From Kribbella pittospori (GTDB lineage: Bacteria; Actinomycetota; Actinomycetes; Propionibacteriales; Kribbellaceae): DNA of 64,000 nucleotides. The stretch lies in contig NZ_SJKB01000001.1 of the NCBI RefSeq assembly GCF_004331465.1, forward strand, positions 310,001 to 374,000, in the 5' to 3' direction. The notes beneath the pieces are model-generated. The model saw nothing but the letters and a program-made list of their open reading frames with translations. It had not been told where the DNA came from and did no database searches. Shown here one piece after another: positions 9,033 through 18,106 of the stretch. Numbering within the stretch: position 1 is the stretch's first letter; every line of letters begins with the position of its first letter. The translations under genes were made by a program, and so were the position numbers.

Positions 9033-9503
9033 GTGGCGGACGTGACGATCTCGGCGGCGGTGGAGGCGGACGAACGAGCGAGCACTACCGCGCGGCTCCT
9101 GAGTCAACTGCCCGCCTGGTTCGGGATGGCAGACGCAAATGATGCCTACGTGAAAGCAGCGCGCGAGCTCCCCGCCCTGATCGCCCGGGCCGGAGGCGAG
9201 ACCGTCGGCATCCTGCTGCACCACCGGCATTTCCCCGAGGCAGCCGAGATCCACCTGATGGCGATCTCGCCGGCGTGGCACCGTCGAGGCATCGGCAGCG
9301 CCATGATCGGGAAGCTCGCTGCCGACTTACGTCTCGACGCCTGCCAGATCCTGCAGGTGAAGACGTTGGGCCCAAGCCACCCCGACCCCAACTACGCCAG
9401 GACCCGCGCGTTCTACCACTCCGCCGGCTTCCTCCCGCTCGAGGAAACCTCAGCCCTCTGGCCGGGCAACCCGTGCCTGCTGATGGTCAAACTCCTCGCC
9501 TGA
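9033..9503 (+). CDS. GNAT-family N-acetyltransferase
   Basis: The 156-residue protein starts at GTG 9033. The acetyl-CoA-binding A motif is visible as AISPAWHRRGIGSAMIGKL at about residues 78-96, preceded by a beta strand EIHLM and followed by the YARTRAFYHSAGFLPLEE segment that closes the fold. The acceptor substrate is unknown. It lies 22 bp from the divergent nucleotidyltransferase-like start, so the two promoters must overlap. Confidence 0.85.
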   Translation: MADVTISAAVEADERASTTARLLSQLPAWFGMADANDAYVKAARELPALIARAGGETVGILLHHRHFPEAAEIHLMAISPAWHRRGIGSAMIGKLAADLRLDACQILQVKTLGPSHPDPNYARTRAFYHSAGFLPLEETSALWPGNPCLLMVKLLA

Positions 9504-9600
9504 CGACACCGGCGGAGGTGTCACCCGAGTGGGGTGAGGCGATCGGGGCAGTACGGCGGGAGGCTGGCGACGATCGAGCAGTCGAGGGGAGCCGTGCGCG

Positions 9601-10099
9601 ATGTCGACACTGACCGTCTGGAAGTTCTCGACCTGGGACGGGGGCCAACCAGGCGATCGGCACGTTGGAGGGGTTGGCCAAGCAGGGACTGATCAGGGTG
9701 CACGACGCCGCATCCGTGTCGTGGCAGCCGGAGGCCAAGAGGCCCAAGACCCGGCAGTTGCGCAATCTGACCGGCGCTGGTGCGCTCGGTGGGATGTTCT
9801 GGGGCATGCTCTTCGGGATGATCTTCCTGATGCCGTTCGCCGGCGCCGCCATCGGAGCCGCGTCAGGCGCCATCGCAGGATCGCTCGCCGACGTGGGCAT
9901 CGACGACGACTTCATCAAGTCCACCCGCGACGAGATCACGCCCGGCACCTCGGCCCTGTTCCTGATGTCGAGCGAAGCAGTTCTGGACAAGGTCCAGCAA
10001 GCCTTCGAAGCAACCGGCCTCAACGAGGCAGCCCGCCTCGTCCAGTCCAATCTCTCCACCGAGCAGGAAGCAGCCCTCCGCGACATGTTCGGCGGCTGA
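9601..10099 (+). pseudogene. DUF1269-family membrane protein gene with a +1 frameshift in a G5 run
   Basis: ATG 9601 starts MSTLTVWKFSTWDG, the typical N-terminus of DUF1269 proteins, but the frame then leaves the family. Removing one G from the run at 9640-9644 restores GANQAIGTLEGLAKQGLI and continues in the frame that ends at 10099 (LTGAGALGGMFWGMLFGMIF is the glycine-rich membrane hairpin, followed by GIDDDFIKSTRDEI and ALRDMFGG). The intact product would have about 165 residues. Whether this is a true mutation, phase-variable slippage or a sequencing error cannot be decided here. Translation could also restart at ATG 9665. Confidence 0.8.
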
Positions 10100-10180
10100 C
10101 CCAGGCACAGCTGACCCAGGCACAGCTGACCCGGCAGCCAGGCTGCCGAGTCAGCTGTGTGGGTCAGCTGTGTGGGTCAG
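10096..10180. terminator. Large bidirectional hairpin with internally repeated arms
   Basis: An 85-bp near-perfect inverted repeat lies between the convergent DUF1269 and CU044_5270 genes. The left arm is CTGACCCAGGCACAG repeated twice, then CTGACCCGGCAGCC; the right arm is its complement with GG bulges missing (CTGTGTGGGTCAG twice). Both convergent stop codons (10097-10099 and 10177-10179) sit inside the outermost arm bases. A role in terminating transcription from both sides is inferred from placement; there is no U-tract. Confidence 0.75.
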
Positions 10181-11301
10181 TGAACTACGGGGCGGTTCGG
10201 GGTGATGCGGGTGTTGATCGAGGTCCAGCTGACGACGTCGCCGCGCACCAGCGGTTGCCGATCGCCGTCGAAGTTCGGTGGTGCGGTGACGGTCGCGACT
10301 TCGCGGAGGCCGAGGAACTGGCCGGTCTCGGCGTCGATGATCAGGTCCTGGCGCACGCCCAGGAACTGCACTCGGCCGATCGCCCGTCCGGTCTTCCCGT
10401 CGAGGTTCACCGCCTCGGCCTGGAGCTGGATGCCGGGCATCTTGCGGGCAGCCTGGTAAAGGGCGGCTCGGAGGTCGGCCGGTGCGATACCGGACGCCAT
10501 GACGGTGGCGACACGGTCGAACGCCTGGTTGTCCACCGCCTCGGCCGATCGGGCCGCCGGGATGCCACAGTCGGGATGCCCAGGCGGGCAGTGTGCCGGT
10601 CGCCCCGGGTCGTCCGCGCGCAGCGCCGCCAGAAGTTTGTCGGGATCACGCGGCAGACGGGCGACGAAATCAGCAGAAGGCATCCTCCAACTGGGAGTGC
10701 AGAAGTTCTTCCCGTCCTTCTTCTGGAGATGGATGTATCCGCCGTTCGTGCCCACCCCGCAGGCGTAGGGCGTCTTGATCGTCTGCGGCTTCACGTTCAA
10801 GGGGTCGAGCTTGGCCCAGAGCGCCTTGGCCGCTGCGCTGGAGAATTCCTTCTTCGCACTGAGCACCGAGATCGCGGTGTACGGCGGCGTCTGATCGGCT
10901 GGGATCCACCACTCGCTCACGTCGTGGCGGGTGCCGACGTACGAGTTGTGCGGGCCGAATCTCCACGTCCCCTGGCTTCGCTGGGTGACCTGGCGGTACT
11001 GCCCCGGCGGGATCGGCGCGTCCGGGTTGGCGCTGGTGAGTTCGGCGGCGTTGGCCAGGAAGGTGTTCGCGTCGGCGATCGCGCCGGGCTTCGGGGCGCC
11101 GTCCTTGATGACCACGTCGTTCACCAGGAAGCCGACCGCCAGGGTCGCGGCCACTGCGCCGGCAACCAGCACCCGTCGCCGGCCGACGGAGCGGCGTACG
11201 GGAGAGGGTGTCAGCAGACGCTGACGGGCGCGGGCCAGTGCGATGGGGTCAGGCGGGGGTACGTCGTCGCGTACCCGCTTGAGCAGGTCGATCTCATTCA
11301 T
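10177..11301 (-). CDS. CU044_5270-family protein, partner of the ECF sigma factor
   Basis: From ATG 11301 the protein has 374 residues. It opens MNEIDLLKRVRDDVPPPD, has a single membrane segment at about 40-60 (VLVAGAVAATLAVGFLVN) and a large extracellular part. This is the layout of CU044_5270 proteins, which in actinomycetes lie directly downstream of an RNA polymerase sigma factor and act as putative membrane-anchored partners or anti-sigma-like proteins. AGGAGAA stands 5 bp before the start, and the start overlaps the sigma stop by 8 bp, so translation is coupled. The signal sensed is unknown. Confidence 0.85.
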   Translation of the reverse strand: MNEIDLLKRVRDDVPPPDPIALARARQRLLTPSPVRRSVGRRRVLVAGAVAATLAVGFLVNDVVIKDGAPKPGAIADANTFLANAAELTSANPDAPIPPGQYRQVTQRSQGTWRFGPHNSYVGTRHDVSEWWIPADQTPPYTAISVLSAKKEFSSAAAKALWAKLDPLNVKPQTIKTPYACGVGTNGGYIHLQKKDGKNFCTPSWRMPSADFVARLPRDPDKLLAALRADDPGRPAHCPPGHPDCGIPAARSAEAVDNQAFDRVATVMASGIAPADLRAALYQAARKMPGIQLQAEAVNLDGKTGRAIGRVQFLGVRQDLIIDAETGQFLGLREVATVTAPPNFDGDRQPLVRGDVVSWTSINTRITPNRPVVH

Positions 11302-11929
11302 CAGGGTTCTCCTGGAAGTCGGGGCCGAGTGCTGCGCGCAAGGCGCGACGGGCTCGGTGCAGGCGGGACCGGACGGTCCCGATCGGGATGTCGAGGGCGT
11401 CGGCGATCTCCGGGTAGCTGAGGTCTTCCCACGCGAAGAGCAGCAGGATGTCGCGGTCGGCCTGGCGCAGACCGGCCAGTACTCCGGCCAGGGCGCGCGA
11501 GGCCGATTGTGCGTCGACCCGGGCGGCAACCTCCGCCGCGAGCAGGTCCGCGCCGTCGAAGGATCCACCGGGATCCGAGCGCGAGTACGCGCGGTACTGG
11601 CGGACCTCGTCGCGCCGTCGTCGGTGGATCAGATTGGTGGCGATCCCGTAGAGCCAGGGCAGCGCGCCCGCCGAGGACTCGTGGTAGCTGTGCCGGCGTT
11701 CGAAAGCGACCAGGAACGTCTGCCCGACCAGGTCCTCAGCTTCGGTGGTGCCGAGCCGACGGGCGACGTACCGGTGGATCGCGGCGGCATATCGATCGAA
11801 CAGCAGGGCGAAGTCCTCCTGACTGGAGGACACGAGCTGGGCGTCGGTCCTGAGCGCAGCCTCTGGCGGTGGGCCTGGTTCGGGTGGCAGGCGCTCGCGG
11901 GAGAAGGCGGCCGTCTGTATTCGGTTCAC
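11294..11929 (-). CDS. ECF RNA polymerase sigma factor
   Basis: The 211-residue protein has sigma region 2 (FALLFDRYAAAIHRYVARR, TEAEDLVGQTFLVAFERR, PWLYGIATNLI) and region 4 (LRQADRDILLLFAWEDLSY, then EIADALDIPIGTVRSRLHRARRAL as the HTH). Region 3 is absent, as expected for the ECF group. It is the first gene of a two-gene unit with the CU044_5270 protein. Autoregulation is typical of this group, but no promoter motif is asserted here. Confidence 0.93.
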   Translation of the reverse strand: MNRIQTAAFSRERLPPEPGPPPEAALRTDAQLVSSSQEDFALLFDRYAAAIHRYVARRLGTTEAEDLVGQTFLVAFERRHSYHESSAGALPWLYGIATNLIHRRRRDEVRQYRAYSRSDPGGSFDGADLLAAEVAARVDAQSASRALAGVLAGLRQADRDILLLFAWEDLSYPEIADALDIPIGTVRSRLHRARRALRAALGPDFQENPDE

Positions 11930-11984
11930 GCCTGCTTCTGCCCGATCCCCAGATATCGGTTCCCACCCACCCGGAAAGCATGAC

Positions 11985-12749
11985 CTAGTCCCTGGTGCGG
12001 AGCGCGCCCGGGGCCGAACCGGTCGCGGCCTTGATGTGGCGACTGAGGTGGCTGACCGAGTCGTAGCCGGTCAGGTCTGCGATCGCCTGCAGCGGCAGAG
12101 TGGAGTTGCGGATGTGGCCCAGCGCGTGCCGGAGCCGTACGTGCTGCAGCGCCGTACGCGGGCTCATGCCGCGCAGCCGCGCGAAGGCCGCCCGCAGGCC
12201 GGATGGCGAGATGCCGAGTTCGGCGGCGACCGAGGCGATCCGGACTCCCGAGGCGAAGCGTTCCTCGAAGATCCGCTCGGCCTGTGCCACCAGTTGCTCC
12301 GCCGCGGTCACCGGCTCCGCTGCCGCGCGGCGCAGCAGCAGGTCGAGTTCGCCGAGGAGCAACGAGCAGAGTTGGTCGCTGTCGTCGCTGGGCTGCGTGC
12401 TCTCGCGGACGAGCGAGTCGAAGACCCGGCCCAGGTTGCGGTCGCCGTCGTCGAAGCAGACACGTGGCCAGGGCCAGCGCGGAGCCGCGTCGACCTGCAG
12501 GAAGCGGTTGGCGTAGCCGGTACGGCTGAGCTCGGCGTGCCAGGTCCGCGGTGGAGTGAGTAGCACGGTCCCCGGCGTGGCGGCGTACGTCTCGTCGCCG
12601 ATCGGGCAGGTGATCCGCCCGCGCACGTAGTACACCAACTCCCACGAGGTGTGCGCGTGTAACGGGTAGTCCTTGCCCGGCCCGGCGGTGTGTACGCCGG
12701 CGCCGAGCAATCGAAGCGATTTGTGCATAACCGCTGTCGCCTTCTGCAT
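11985..12749 (-). CDS. AraC-family transcriptional regulator with N-terminal cupin
   Basis: The protein has about 254 residues from ATG 12749 (247 if ATG 12728 is used). The N-terminal half is an AraC-binding cupin (HAHTSWELVYYVRG, TPGTVLLTPPRTWH). The C-terminal half carries two HTH motifs, SVAAELGISPSGLRAAFARL and AIADLTGYDSVSHLSRHIK. It is divergent from the phytanoyl-CoA dioxygenase gene with 63 bp between the starts, and very likely controls it. The sensed ligand is unknown. The reading frame remains open far upstream, but that part is antisense to the dioxygenase. Confidence 0.88.
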   Translation of the reverse strand: MQKATAVMHKSLRLLGAGVHTAGPGKDYPLHAHTSWELVYYVRGRITCPIGDETYAATPGTVLLTPPRTWHAELSRTGYANRFLQVDAAPRWPWPRVCFDDGDRNLGRVFDSLVRESTQPSDDSDQLCSLLLGELDLLLRRAAAEPVTAAEQLVAQAERIFEERFASGVRIASVAAELGISPSGLRAAFARLRGMSPRTALQHVRLRHALGHIRNSTLPLQAIADLTGYDSVSHLSRHIKAATGSAPGALRTRD

Positions 12750-12770
12750 TGTTTTCTTTGGACGTCGCGT

Positions 12771-12784
12771 CGATGCTGGCATCG
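12771..12784. promoter_or_regulatory. Palindrome in the AraC / PhyH divergent promoter
   Basis: CGATGC-TG-GCATCG is a perfect 6-2-6 inverted repeat 29 bp upstream of the PhyH start and 22 bp from the AraC-type start. It is a plausible operator. AraC proteins usually bind direct repeats, so this could also belong to another regulator. Confidence 0.35.
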
Positions 12785-12812
12785 ATTCGTGCATCTGTGA
12801 AGGAGTGCTTGG

Positions 12813-13580
12813 ATGGATATGGCGACCGCACTGCGCGACCTCGGCGTGACCGGCGACGTCCTCACGCAAGGCGAGAAGGACCAGCTCGACCGCGACGGAT
12901 TCCTTCCGCTGGTGGGAATCCTCACGCCGGAGGAGGTGTCCGGGCTGAACAAGCGGATGGCGGAGCTGACCGCCGCCGAGGGCGACCGAGCAGGCCTGGA
13001 AGTCCATCAGGAGAACGGCACCGACCGGCTCGCCGACCTGGTCAACAAGGACCCGAGGTTCGAGGTGTGCTTCAGCCACCCGCGCGTCCTGGCCGCGATG
13101 CAGCACGTGCTCGGCGAGTTCAGGTTGTCGTCCCTCAACAGCCGCGCGGCGCTTCCGGGTCAGGGGCACCAGGGTCTGCACGCCGACTTCGGCCACCCGG
13201 TCGAGCCCGGTGCGTACGAGGTGTGCAACTCGATCTGGCTGCTCGACGACTTCACGCCGGAGAACGGCGCGACGCGCGTCGTACCCGGGTCGCATCGGCG
13301 CGGGACCATGCCGGGAGACGAGATGGCCAACCCCGGCGACGAGCACCCGGAGCAGATCCAGCTGACCGGCAAGGCGGGGACGGTCGTGGTCTTCAACAGC
13401 CATCTGTGGCACGGCGGCACTCTGAACCGCACCGACAGGCCACGCAGGGCGATGCACTCCTACTTCGCATTGCGCCACCTGCCGCAGCAGCTCGACCAGC
13501 AGGTGTATCTCCGGGTCGAGACCTACAAGCGGCTGAGTCCCGCACAACGCTTCATCCTCGACGTCTCCGGCACGAGCTGA
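12813..13580 (+). CDS. Phytanoyl-CoA dioxygenase (PhyH) family, Fe(II)/2-oxoglutarate oxygenase
   Basis: The 255-residue cytoplasmic oxygenase carries the Fe(II) facial triad as H123-x-D125 (GLHADFGHP) and distal H200 (FNSHLWHGG), with a following arginine-rich NRTDRPRRA that would hold 2-oxoglutarate. The family hydroxylates small molecules such as acyl-CoAs, amino acids and secondary metabolites; no substrate is indicated here. GAAGGAG precedes ATG 12813 at normal distance. The divergent AraC regulator is the likely activator. Confidence 0.88.
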   Translation: MDMATALRDLGVTGDVLTQGEKDQLDRDGFLPLVGILTPEEVSGLNKRMAELTAAEGDRAGLEVHQENGTDRLADLVNKDPRFEVCFSHPRVLAAMQHVLGEFRLSSLNSRAALPGQGHQGLHADFGHPVEPGAYEVCNSIWLLDDFTPENGATRVVPGSHRRGTMPGDEMANPGDEHPEQIQLTGKAGTVVVFNSHLWHGGTLNRTDRPRRAMHSYFALRHLPQQLDQQVYLRVETYKRLSPAQRFILDVSGTS

Positions 13581-13584
13581 GCCG

Positions 13585-16491
13585 TCAGTCTTCGGGCGAC
13601 GCGGCCAGTTGGTGAGCGATCCGCGCTGCTTCGAGCCGACTCGAGACGCCGAGCTTCCGCAGGATGTGCGAGACATGGACGCTGGTTGTCTTGATGCTGA
13701 TCGTGAGCTCGGCGGCGATCTCCCGATTCGTGTAGCCACGGGCAAGCAACCGGAGTACTTCGCGTTCGCGCGCCGTGAGACCGAGGGCGTCATCCTGGTC
13801 GCGGAGCGCGGGTTGATCCGCGAGGTCGAGGTGGGCCCGCCGCGCGAGCAGCTCGAGCTCGTTCATCAGCGGCCGCGCGCCGAGCCTGCTCGCAACCAGG
13901 TGCGCTTCGCGGGCGGGGACCGCCGCCTCCGCTCGCGAAGCGCCGGCTGCGACGAGCGCCTCGGCGTGCCGCCAGCGGCAGTAGGCGGCAGGGTACGGGC
14001 GCTCCAGCTGGTCCCAGGCTTTGCTGGCCGCCTCCCACAGCGCGGGCTGGGAGCAGCCCTCGACACGGGTGTGCTCGGCTTCGGCGATGGCGAGCCAGCC
14101 GGCCGCGTCCAGAGTCACTGCAGCCACATCGGCGGCCGAGTGGCGAGCGCGTTCGAGCAAGTACTTCGCGCGACGGCGCGCATCGTCGACACCCGCCGTG
14201 TCGCGGCGGATCGCCGCAAGCTGCGCACGGTCCGTCTCGGCCTGGATGGCCAGAGCGCACAGCCTCGGCTCGCGGATCTTCACGTCGCCTGTCGCGTCGA
14301 GTCGCAACGCGGCATCAAGCACACTCGCCGCGTCCTCAGGCCGCCGCTCCCACAGGGCGAGCTCCGCCACGAGGCAGGAGTACGCGGCTGTCAGCTGCGG
14401 CTCGAGCGCCGCCGGCGCCCCCGCTTCCAGGTGCTGCAGTGTGACGGCATACTCGCCACGCCGGAGCTCCAGCTCTGCGCGGATCAGGTGCACGCCCTCG
14501 GGCCGGAAGCTGCTGGCCAGGTGGAGCGCCGCGTCGAGCACCTCCTCGGCGCGAGCCCAGTCGCCCAAGCCGAGGAGCGCCTCCGCCGCGTTCGACGCGA
14601 TGACGATGCCGCTGCTTCGCTCGTACCCGTACCGGCGAGACTTGGCGACACCCTCGAGTGCGTCCTGGGCCGCTTCGCGCAGCCGGCCGCCGATCAGGTG
14701 CACATCCGAGAGCACGACGTACGTTCGCAGCTCCTCGACCACCGCGCCACGCTTCACCGCGCGCCGGCGGGCGTCCAGAAGACACTCGACGCCCTCCGCG
14801 CCGCGCCCGAGGAGTTGCAGGTCCAGACCGAGGATCGCGAGCGCCCGTAGCGCGGGGAGGTCGTCGCCGATCGCGGCCGCGACCATCAACGCCTGCTCGC
14901 AGACGGTGCGCGAGTCGAGGGGCCGCCAGGACAGGCTCAGCGCGTTGGCGAGTGCGGAGAGGACGCGGGCTCGCTCCGCCGAGGGCGGCTGCTCCGGAAC
15001 AAGCTCGACCGCCCGTTCGAACGCTGCTCTGGCGCCGTCCCGATCGCCGATCGGGAGAAGATACGTGCCGAGCCGTTCGTACATCAGCCCGAGCTCCGCG
15101 TCGTCATCAGCCAGCGAGATCGCCTGTCGCAGCAGCTCCGGAGCCCGTTGGCCGGCGCCGGCGAAGTACGCGACCTCGGCCGCTCGGGCCAGTACTGCGC
15201 CGAGCTCGTGCCCGGCCGCGGACTCGGGGTCCTCGACCTGCTCCCACAGCTCGAGCGCGCGGTCGAAGTGCCGGAGTGCCTCCGCCGGCCCGGAGACGGC
15301 CTGCGCGTTCAACCCCGCCTCGATCGACGCATGCAGCGCCTCCACAGGCTTGCCGGCCGCCGACCAGTGGTGCGCCAACTCGGCCGCTGTCGCGGGCTCG
15401 GCGCGCAGCGCACGGGCGAGCCGCTCGTGCAGTTCCTCGCGCTCGCCCGGGAGCAGGGTCGCATAGACCGCCTCGGCCAGGAGCGAGTGCCGGAACCGGA
15501 AGGAGCCCGCCATTTGATCAGGCACGAGTACGTCGTACTCGACCGTCTCGCGTAACGCCTCGACGAGTCGTTCCTCGGGCAAGCCTGCGACCGCGGCGAG
15601 GAGCCGGTACGGGACGTCACGCCCAGCGGCGGCGGCGATGCGGAGGAGCGCGCGGCTCTCACCGTCGAGGCCGTCGAGTCGCTGCAGCAGTACGTCGCGA
15701 AGTCCCCGGGGAAGCGTCTGCTCGCCACGGACTGCGGCCGCTAGGAGCTCCTCGGCGAAGAACGGATTCCCCTGCGAGCGCTCGTAGATCTCGTTCGCCA
15801 GCTCCGCCGGGACGGGCGCCTCCGCGGTCTCCGCGAGCAGTTGCGCAACCTCGTCACGCCCTAGCGGCTCCAACTCCAACGTAGTTGCCGCCCGCGCGCG
15901 CAAGAGCTCTCCGACGAGGCGTCGCAGCGAGCTGTCCGGCGTGAGCTCGTCGCTGCGGTACGTCGCAACCAGCAGCAGCCTCCGCTCACGCGCAGCATGC
16001 GCAAGGAAGGACACCAGATCCAGCGTTGATCGGTCGGCCCAGTGCAGGTCCTCGACGACGAGGACAACCGGCGCTTCGGCACCGAGGTGCTCCATGAGGG
16101 CGAGCGTCTCCTCGAAGAGTCGGAGCCGCGAGTCAGGACCGCCGACAGCTGCGGTGGTCTCCGTGAGCTCCGGGACGAGCCGCGACAACTCCGGAAGCGA
16201 GCAACCCATGACCGCCGGTGATCCACGCAGCGGCCACAGCGCCTCGACAAGAGGGAGATAGGACATGCCGCTACCGACGAGATCGATGCAGCGTCCGCGC
16301 AGTACGGTTGCTCCCGCCCGCTGCGCCCGACCGCTGAGCTCGGACACGAGTCGGGTCTTGCCGATGCCGGCTTCGCCCTCGACCAGCACCGTGCAGCCAT
16401 GAGCGCGTGCCGCGGCCGCGAGCGTCGCATCGAGGCGTTGCAGCGCGTCGGCCCGCCCCACGAACCTCGGCCACGCCGGTCCTGGCTCCAT
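13585..16491 (-). CDS. Large LuxR-family regulator with AAA/NTPase and TPR domains (LAL type)
   Basis: From ATG 16491 the protein has 968 residues. The N-terminal ATPase has Walker A GEAGIGKTR (about 39-47) and Walker B VVLVVEDLHWAD. The middle is a long alpha-helical TPR-like region. The C-terminus is a LuxR HTH: LTAREREVLRLLARGYTNRE then EIAAELTISIKTTSVHVSHI. LAL regulators are ATP-dependent activators of metabolite or sugar genes. The stop lies 4 bp after the convergent PhyH stop. It is divergent from the methyltransferase gene and may control it. Confidence 0.92.
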   Translation of the reverse strand: MEPGPAWPRFVGRADALQRLDATLAAAARAHGCTVLVEGEAGIGKTRLVSELSGRAQRAGATVLRGRCIDLVGSGMSYLPLVEALWPLRGSPAVMGCSLPELSRLVPELTETTAAVGGPDSRLRLFEETLALMEHLGAEAPVVLVVEDLHWADRSTLDLVSFLAHAARERRLLLVATYRSDELTPDSSLRRLVGELLRARAATTLELEPLGRDEVAQLLAETAEAPVPAELANEIYERSQGNPFFAEELLAAAVRGEQTLPRGLRDVLLQRLDGLDGESRALLRIAAAAGRDVPYRLLAAVAGLPEERLVEALRETVEYDVLVPDQMAGSFRFRHSLLAEAVYATLLPGEREELHERLARALRAEPATAAELAHHWSAAGKPVEALHASIEAGLNAQAVSGPAEALRHFDRALELWEQVEDPESAAGHELGAVLARAAEVAYFAGAGQRAPELLRQAISLADDDAELGLMYERLGTYLLPIGDRDGARAAFERAVELVPEQPPSAERARVLSALANALSLSWRPLDSRTVCEQALMVAAAIGDDLPALRALAILGLDLQLLGRGAEGVECLLDARRRAVKRGAVVEELRTYVVLSDVHLIGGRLREAAQDALEGVAKSRRYGYERSSGIVIASNAAEALLGLGDWARAEEVLDAALHLASSFRPEGVHLIRAELELRRGEYAVTLQHLEAGAPAALEPQLTAAYSCLVAELALWERRPEDAASVLDAALRLDATGDVKIREPRLCALAIQAETDRAQLAAIRRDTAGVDDARRRAKYLLERARHSAADVAAVTLDAAGWLAIAEAEHTRVEGCSQPALWEAASKAWDQLERPYPAAYCRWRHAEALVAAGASRAEAAVPAREAHLVASRLGARPLMNELELLARRAHLDLADQPALRDQDDALGLTAREREVLRLLARGYTNREIAAELTISIKTTSVHVSHILRKLGVSSRLEAARIAHQLAASPED

Positions 16492-16617
16492 GTCTAGTTC
16501 GAGTATGCGCCCGGGATAGGACGTCGGCCGCCGGGAAGTAAGGCGGACCTCCCGATTGTGCGGGCCCCACCCGAGGGCCAGCATCGAAGGCGGGACGAGC
16601 CATGCCGGGGAGGGGCG

Positions 16618-17445
16618 ATGACTACACAGCAGCAGGTTCGGGATGCGATGCAGTTCGTCAACGAGCAGGACGCCGCGACGGTCGAGCGCTTCATCGAACG
16701 GCTCGAGCTCCGCGGCAAGGATCCGACGTTCGTGGCCTACCGCGAGGCGTACGTCGACGCGATGGACCTGCCACCGACGGCCAGGGTGCTGGAGATCGGC
16801 TGCGGTACGGGCGTGGTGTCCCGCGCGATCGCCGCCCGCGATGGCTTCGCCGGCACAGTGATGGGGGTCGATCAGAGCCAGGACTTCATCGCCGTCGCCG
16901 ACTCTCTCGCGGCGAGCGAAGGCGTTGGCGACCGAGTGGAGTTCGCGGTCGGCGATGCGCACAAGCTCGACCTGCCGAGTGCGAGTTTCGATGCCGCCAT
17001 CGCCCACACTCTCGTCAGCCACGTCCGCGATCCACTCGCGGTATTGAAGGAGATGGCGTGTGTCATCCGCCCTGGTGGCGTCGTTGCTGTCTTCGACGGC
17101 GACTACGCGTCACTCACCTTCGACTGCGCTGATCAGCACCTCGGCAAGGCTGTCGAAGGCGCGCTCGAGGCGATGATCATGAGCTCGTCACGAGTCATGC
17201 GCGAGCTCCCGCGCCTGCTGCCGCGGGCCGGACTCCGACTGCTGGTCACGCAGGCGAACGTCTACGCGGAGACCGGCACGAGCACGTTCATGCTGAACCT
17301 GGCCGAGACCTACGCGCCGCTGATCGCCGTACAGGGCCTCCTGCCCACAGCCCGGGTCGACGAGTGGCTTGCGCACCAACGCCGTTCCGCCGCCGACGGG
17401 ACCTTCTTCGCTGCCTGCAACTACTACGCCTACCTCGCCCGATAA
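16618..17445 (+). CDS. Class I SAM-dependent methyltransferase
   Basis: The 275-residue protein has SAM-binding motif I VLEIGCGTGVVSRAIA at about 61-76, motif II around VMGVDQSQDF, and the AVGDAHKLDLPSASFDAAIA segment typical of UbiE-like enzymes. ATG 16618 follows a GGGGAGGGGCG ribosome binding site, which decides against a longer upstream frame. It is divergent from the LAL regulator and is followed at 10 bp by the PNPOx-like gene. The methyl acceptor is unknown. Confidence 0.9.
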   Translation: MTTQQQVRDAMQFVNEQDAATVERFIERLELRGKDPTFVAYREAYVDAMDLPPTARVLEIGCGTGVVSRAIAARDGFAGTVMGVDQSQDFIAVADSLAASEGVGDRVEFAVGDAHKLDLPSASFDAAIAHTLVSHVRDPLAVLKEMACVIRPGGVVAVFDGDYASLTFDCADQHLGKAVEGALEAMIMSSSRVMRELPRLLPRAGLRLLVTQANVYAETGTSTFMLNLAETYAPLIAVQGLLPTARVDEWLAHQRRSAADGTFFAACNYYAYLAR

Positions 17446-17455
17446 GCTCCGGCGG

Positions 17456-17959
17456 GTGGAGGATCCCGAGGTCGCGGTCTGGTTGGGGCAGTTGCAGGAT
17501 CAGTCGTTCGACCGGGCGGGGTCGGCTACGCGTACGGCGTACCCGCCGGAACGACGGATGTCCGGACGCCAGTTGGCCGGATACTTGGAGCGCCGGAGCT
17601 ACGCGCTAGCGTCCTCCACGCGGCCCGACGGTCGTGCACACGCCGCGCCGACCCTGTTCTCCATCTACGCGGAGGCGTTCTGGCTTCCGACGGTCGGCGG
17701 CGCGGTCCGGCTTCGCAACGTGGAGGCACATCCGTGGCTGGCTCTGTCGGTCCTCGAAGGTGATCACGACGAGCACGCTGCGGTGCTCACGGAGGGGCCG
17801 GCCGAGGTGCTGAGCGTCGTACCCGACGAGGTGTGGGAGCTGACGCGGCGCCGCAATGACGGCGGCAGCGTGGACTGGGCCACGGCCTGGCTGCGGATGA
17901 CCCCGCAACGGCTGTTCAGCTTCGCCGAGGTCGCCTGGCAGGAATCCGGTAGCTCCTGA
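17456..17959 (+). CDS. Pyridoxamine 5'-phosphate oxidase-like FMN-binding split-barrel protein
   Basis: The 167-residue protein starts at GTG 17456 (VEDPEVAVWLGQL). Strands such as SSTRPDGRAHAAPTLF, AFWLPTVGGAVRLRN and HPWLALSVLEGDHDEHA follow the flavin-binding split-barrel pattern of PNPOx/F420-type proteins. It is close behind the methyltransferase gene (10 bp), so probably co-transcribed. Cofactor choice (FMN, F420 or haem) cannot be told from sequence alone. Confidence 0.8.
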   Translation: MEDPEVAVWLGQLQDQSFDRAGSATRTAYPPERRMSGRQLAGYLERRSYALASSTRPDGRAHAAPTLFSIYAEAFWLPTVGGAVRLRNVEAHPWLALSVLEGDHDEHAAVLTEGPAEVLSVVPDEVWELTRRRNDGGSVDWATAWLRMTPQRLFSFAEVAWQESGSS

Positions 17960-18106
17960 CGACCTTCGTGCATCCGCAAGGTCGACGTGCGAGAACGCCT
18001 TCGATCGTGGTGGTGAAGGCGGTCCGACGCCGTTCGTCTCGCCTTCAATGCGACGAGCCGCCCTCATACCGTTGAAGGTGCTCGAACACGAAGGGAGCAC
18101 CCGGAC

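Noticed and set aside
13585..17022. Extension of the first LAL regulator to 17022
   Set aside because: The extra 177 codons are antisense to the methyltransferase, and family similarity starts at ATG 16491.
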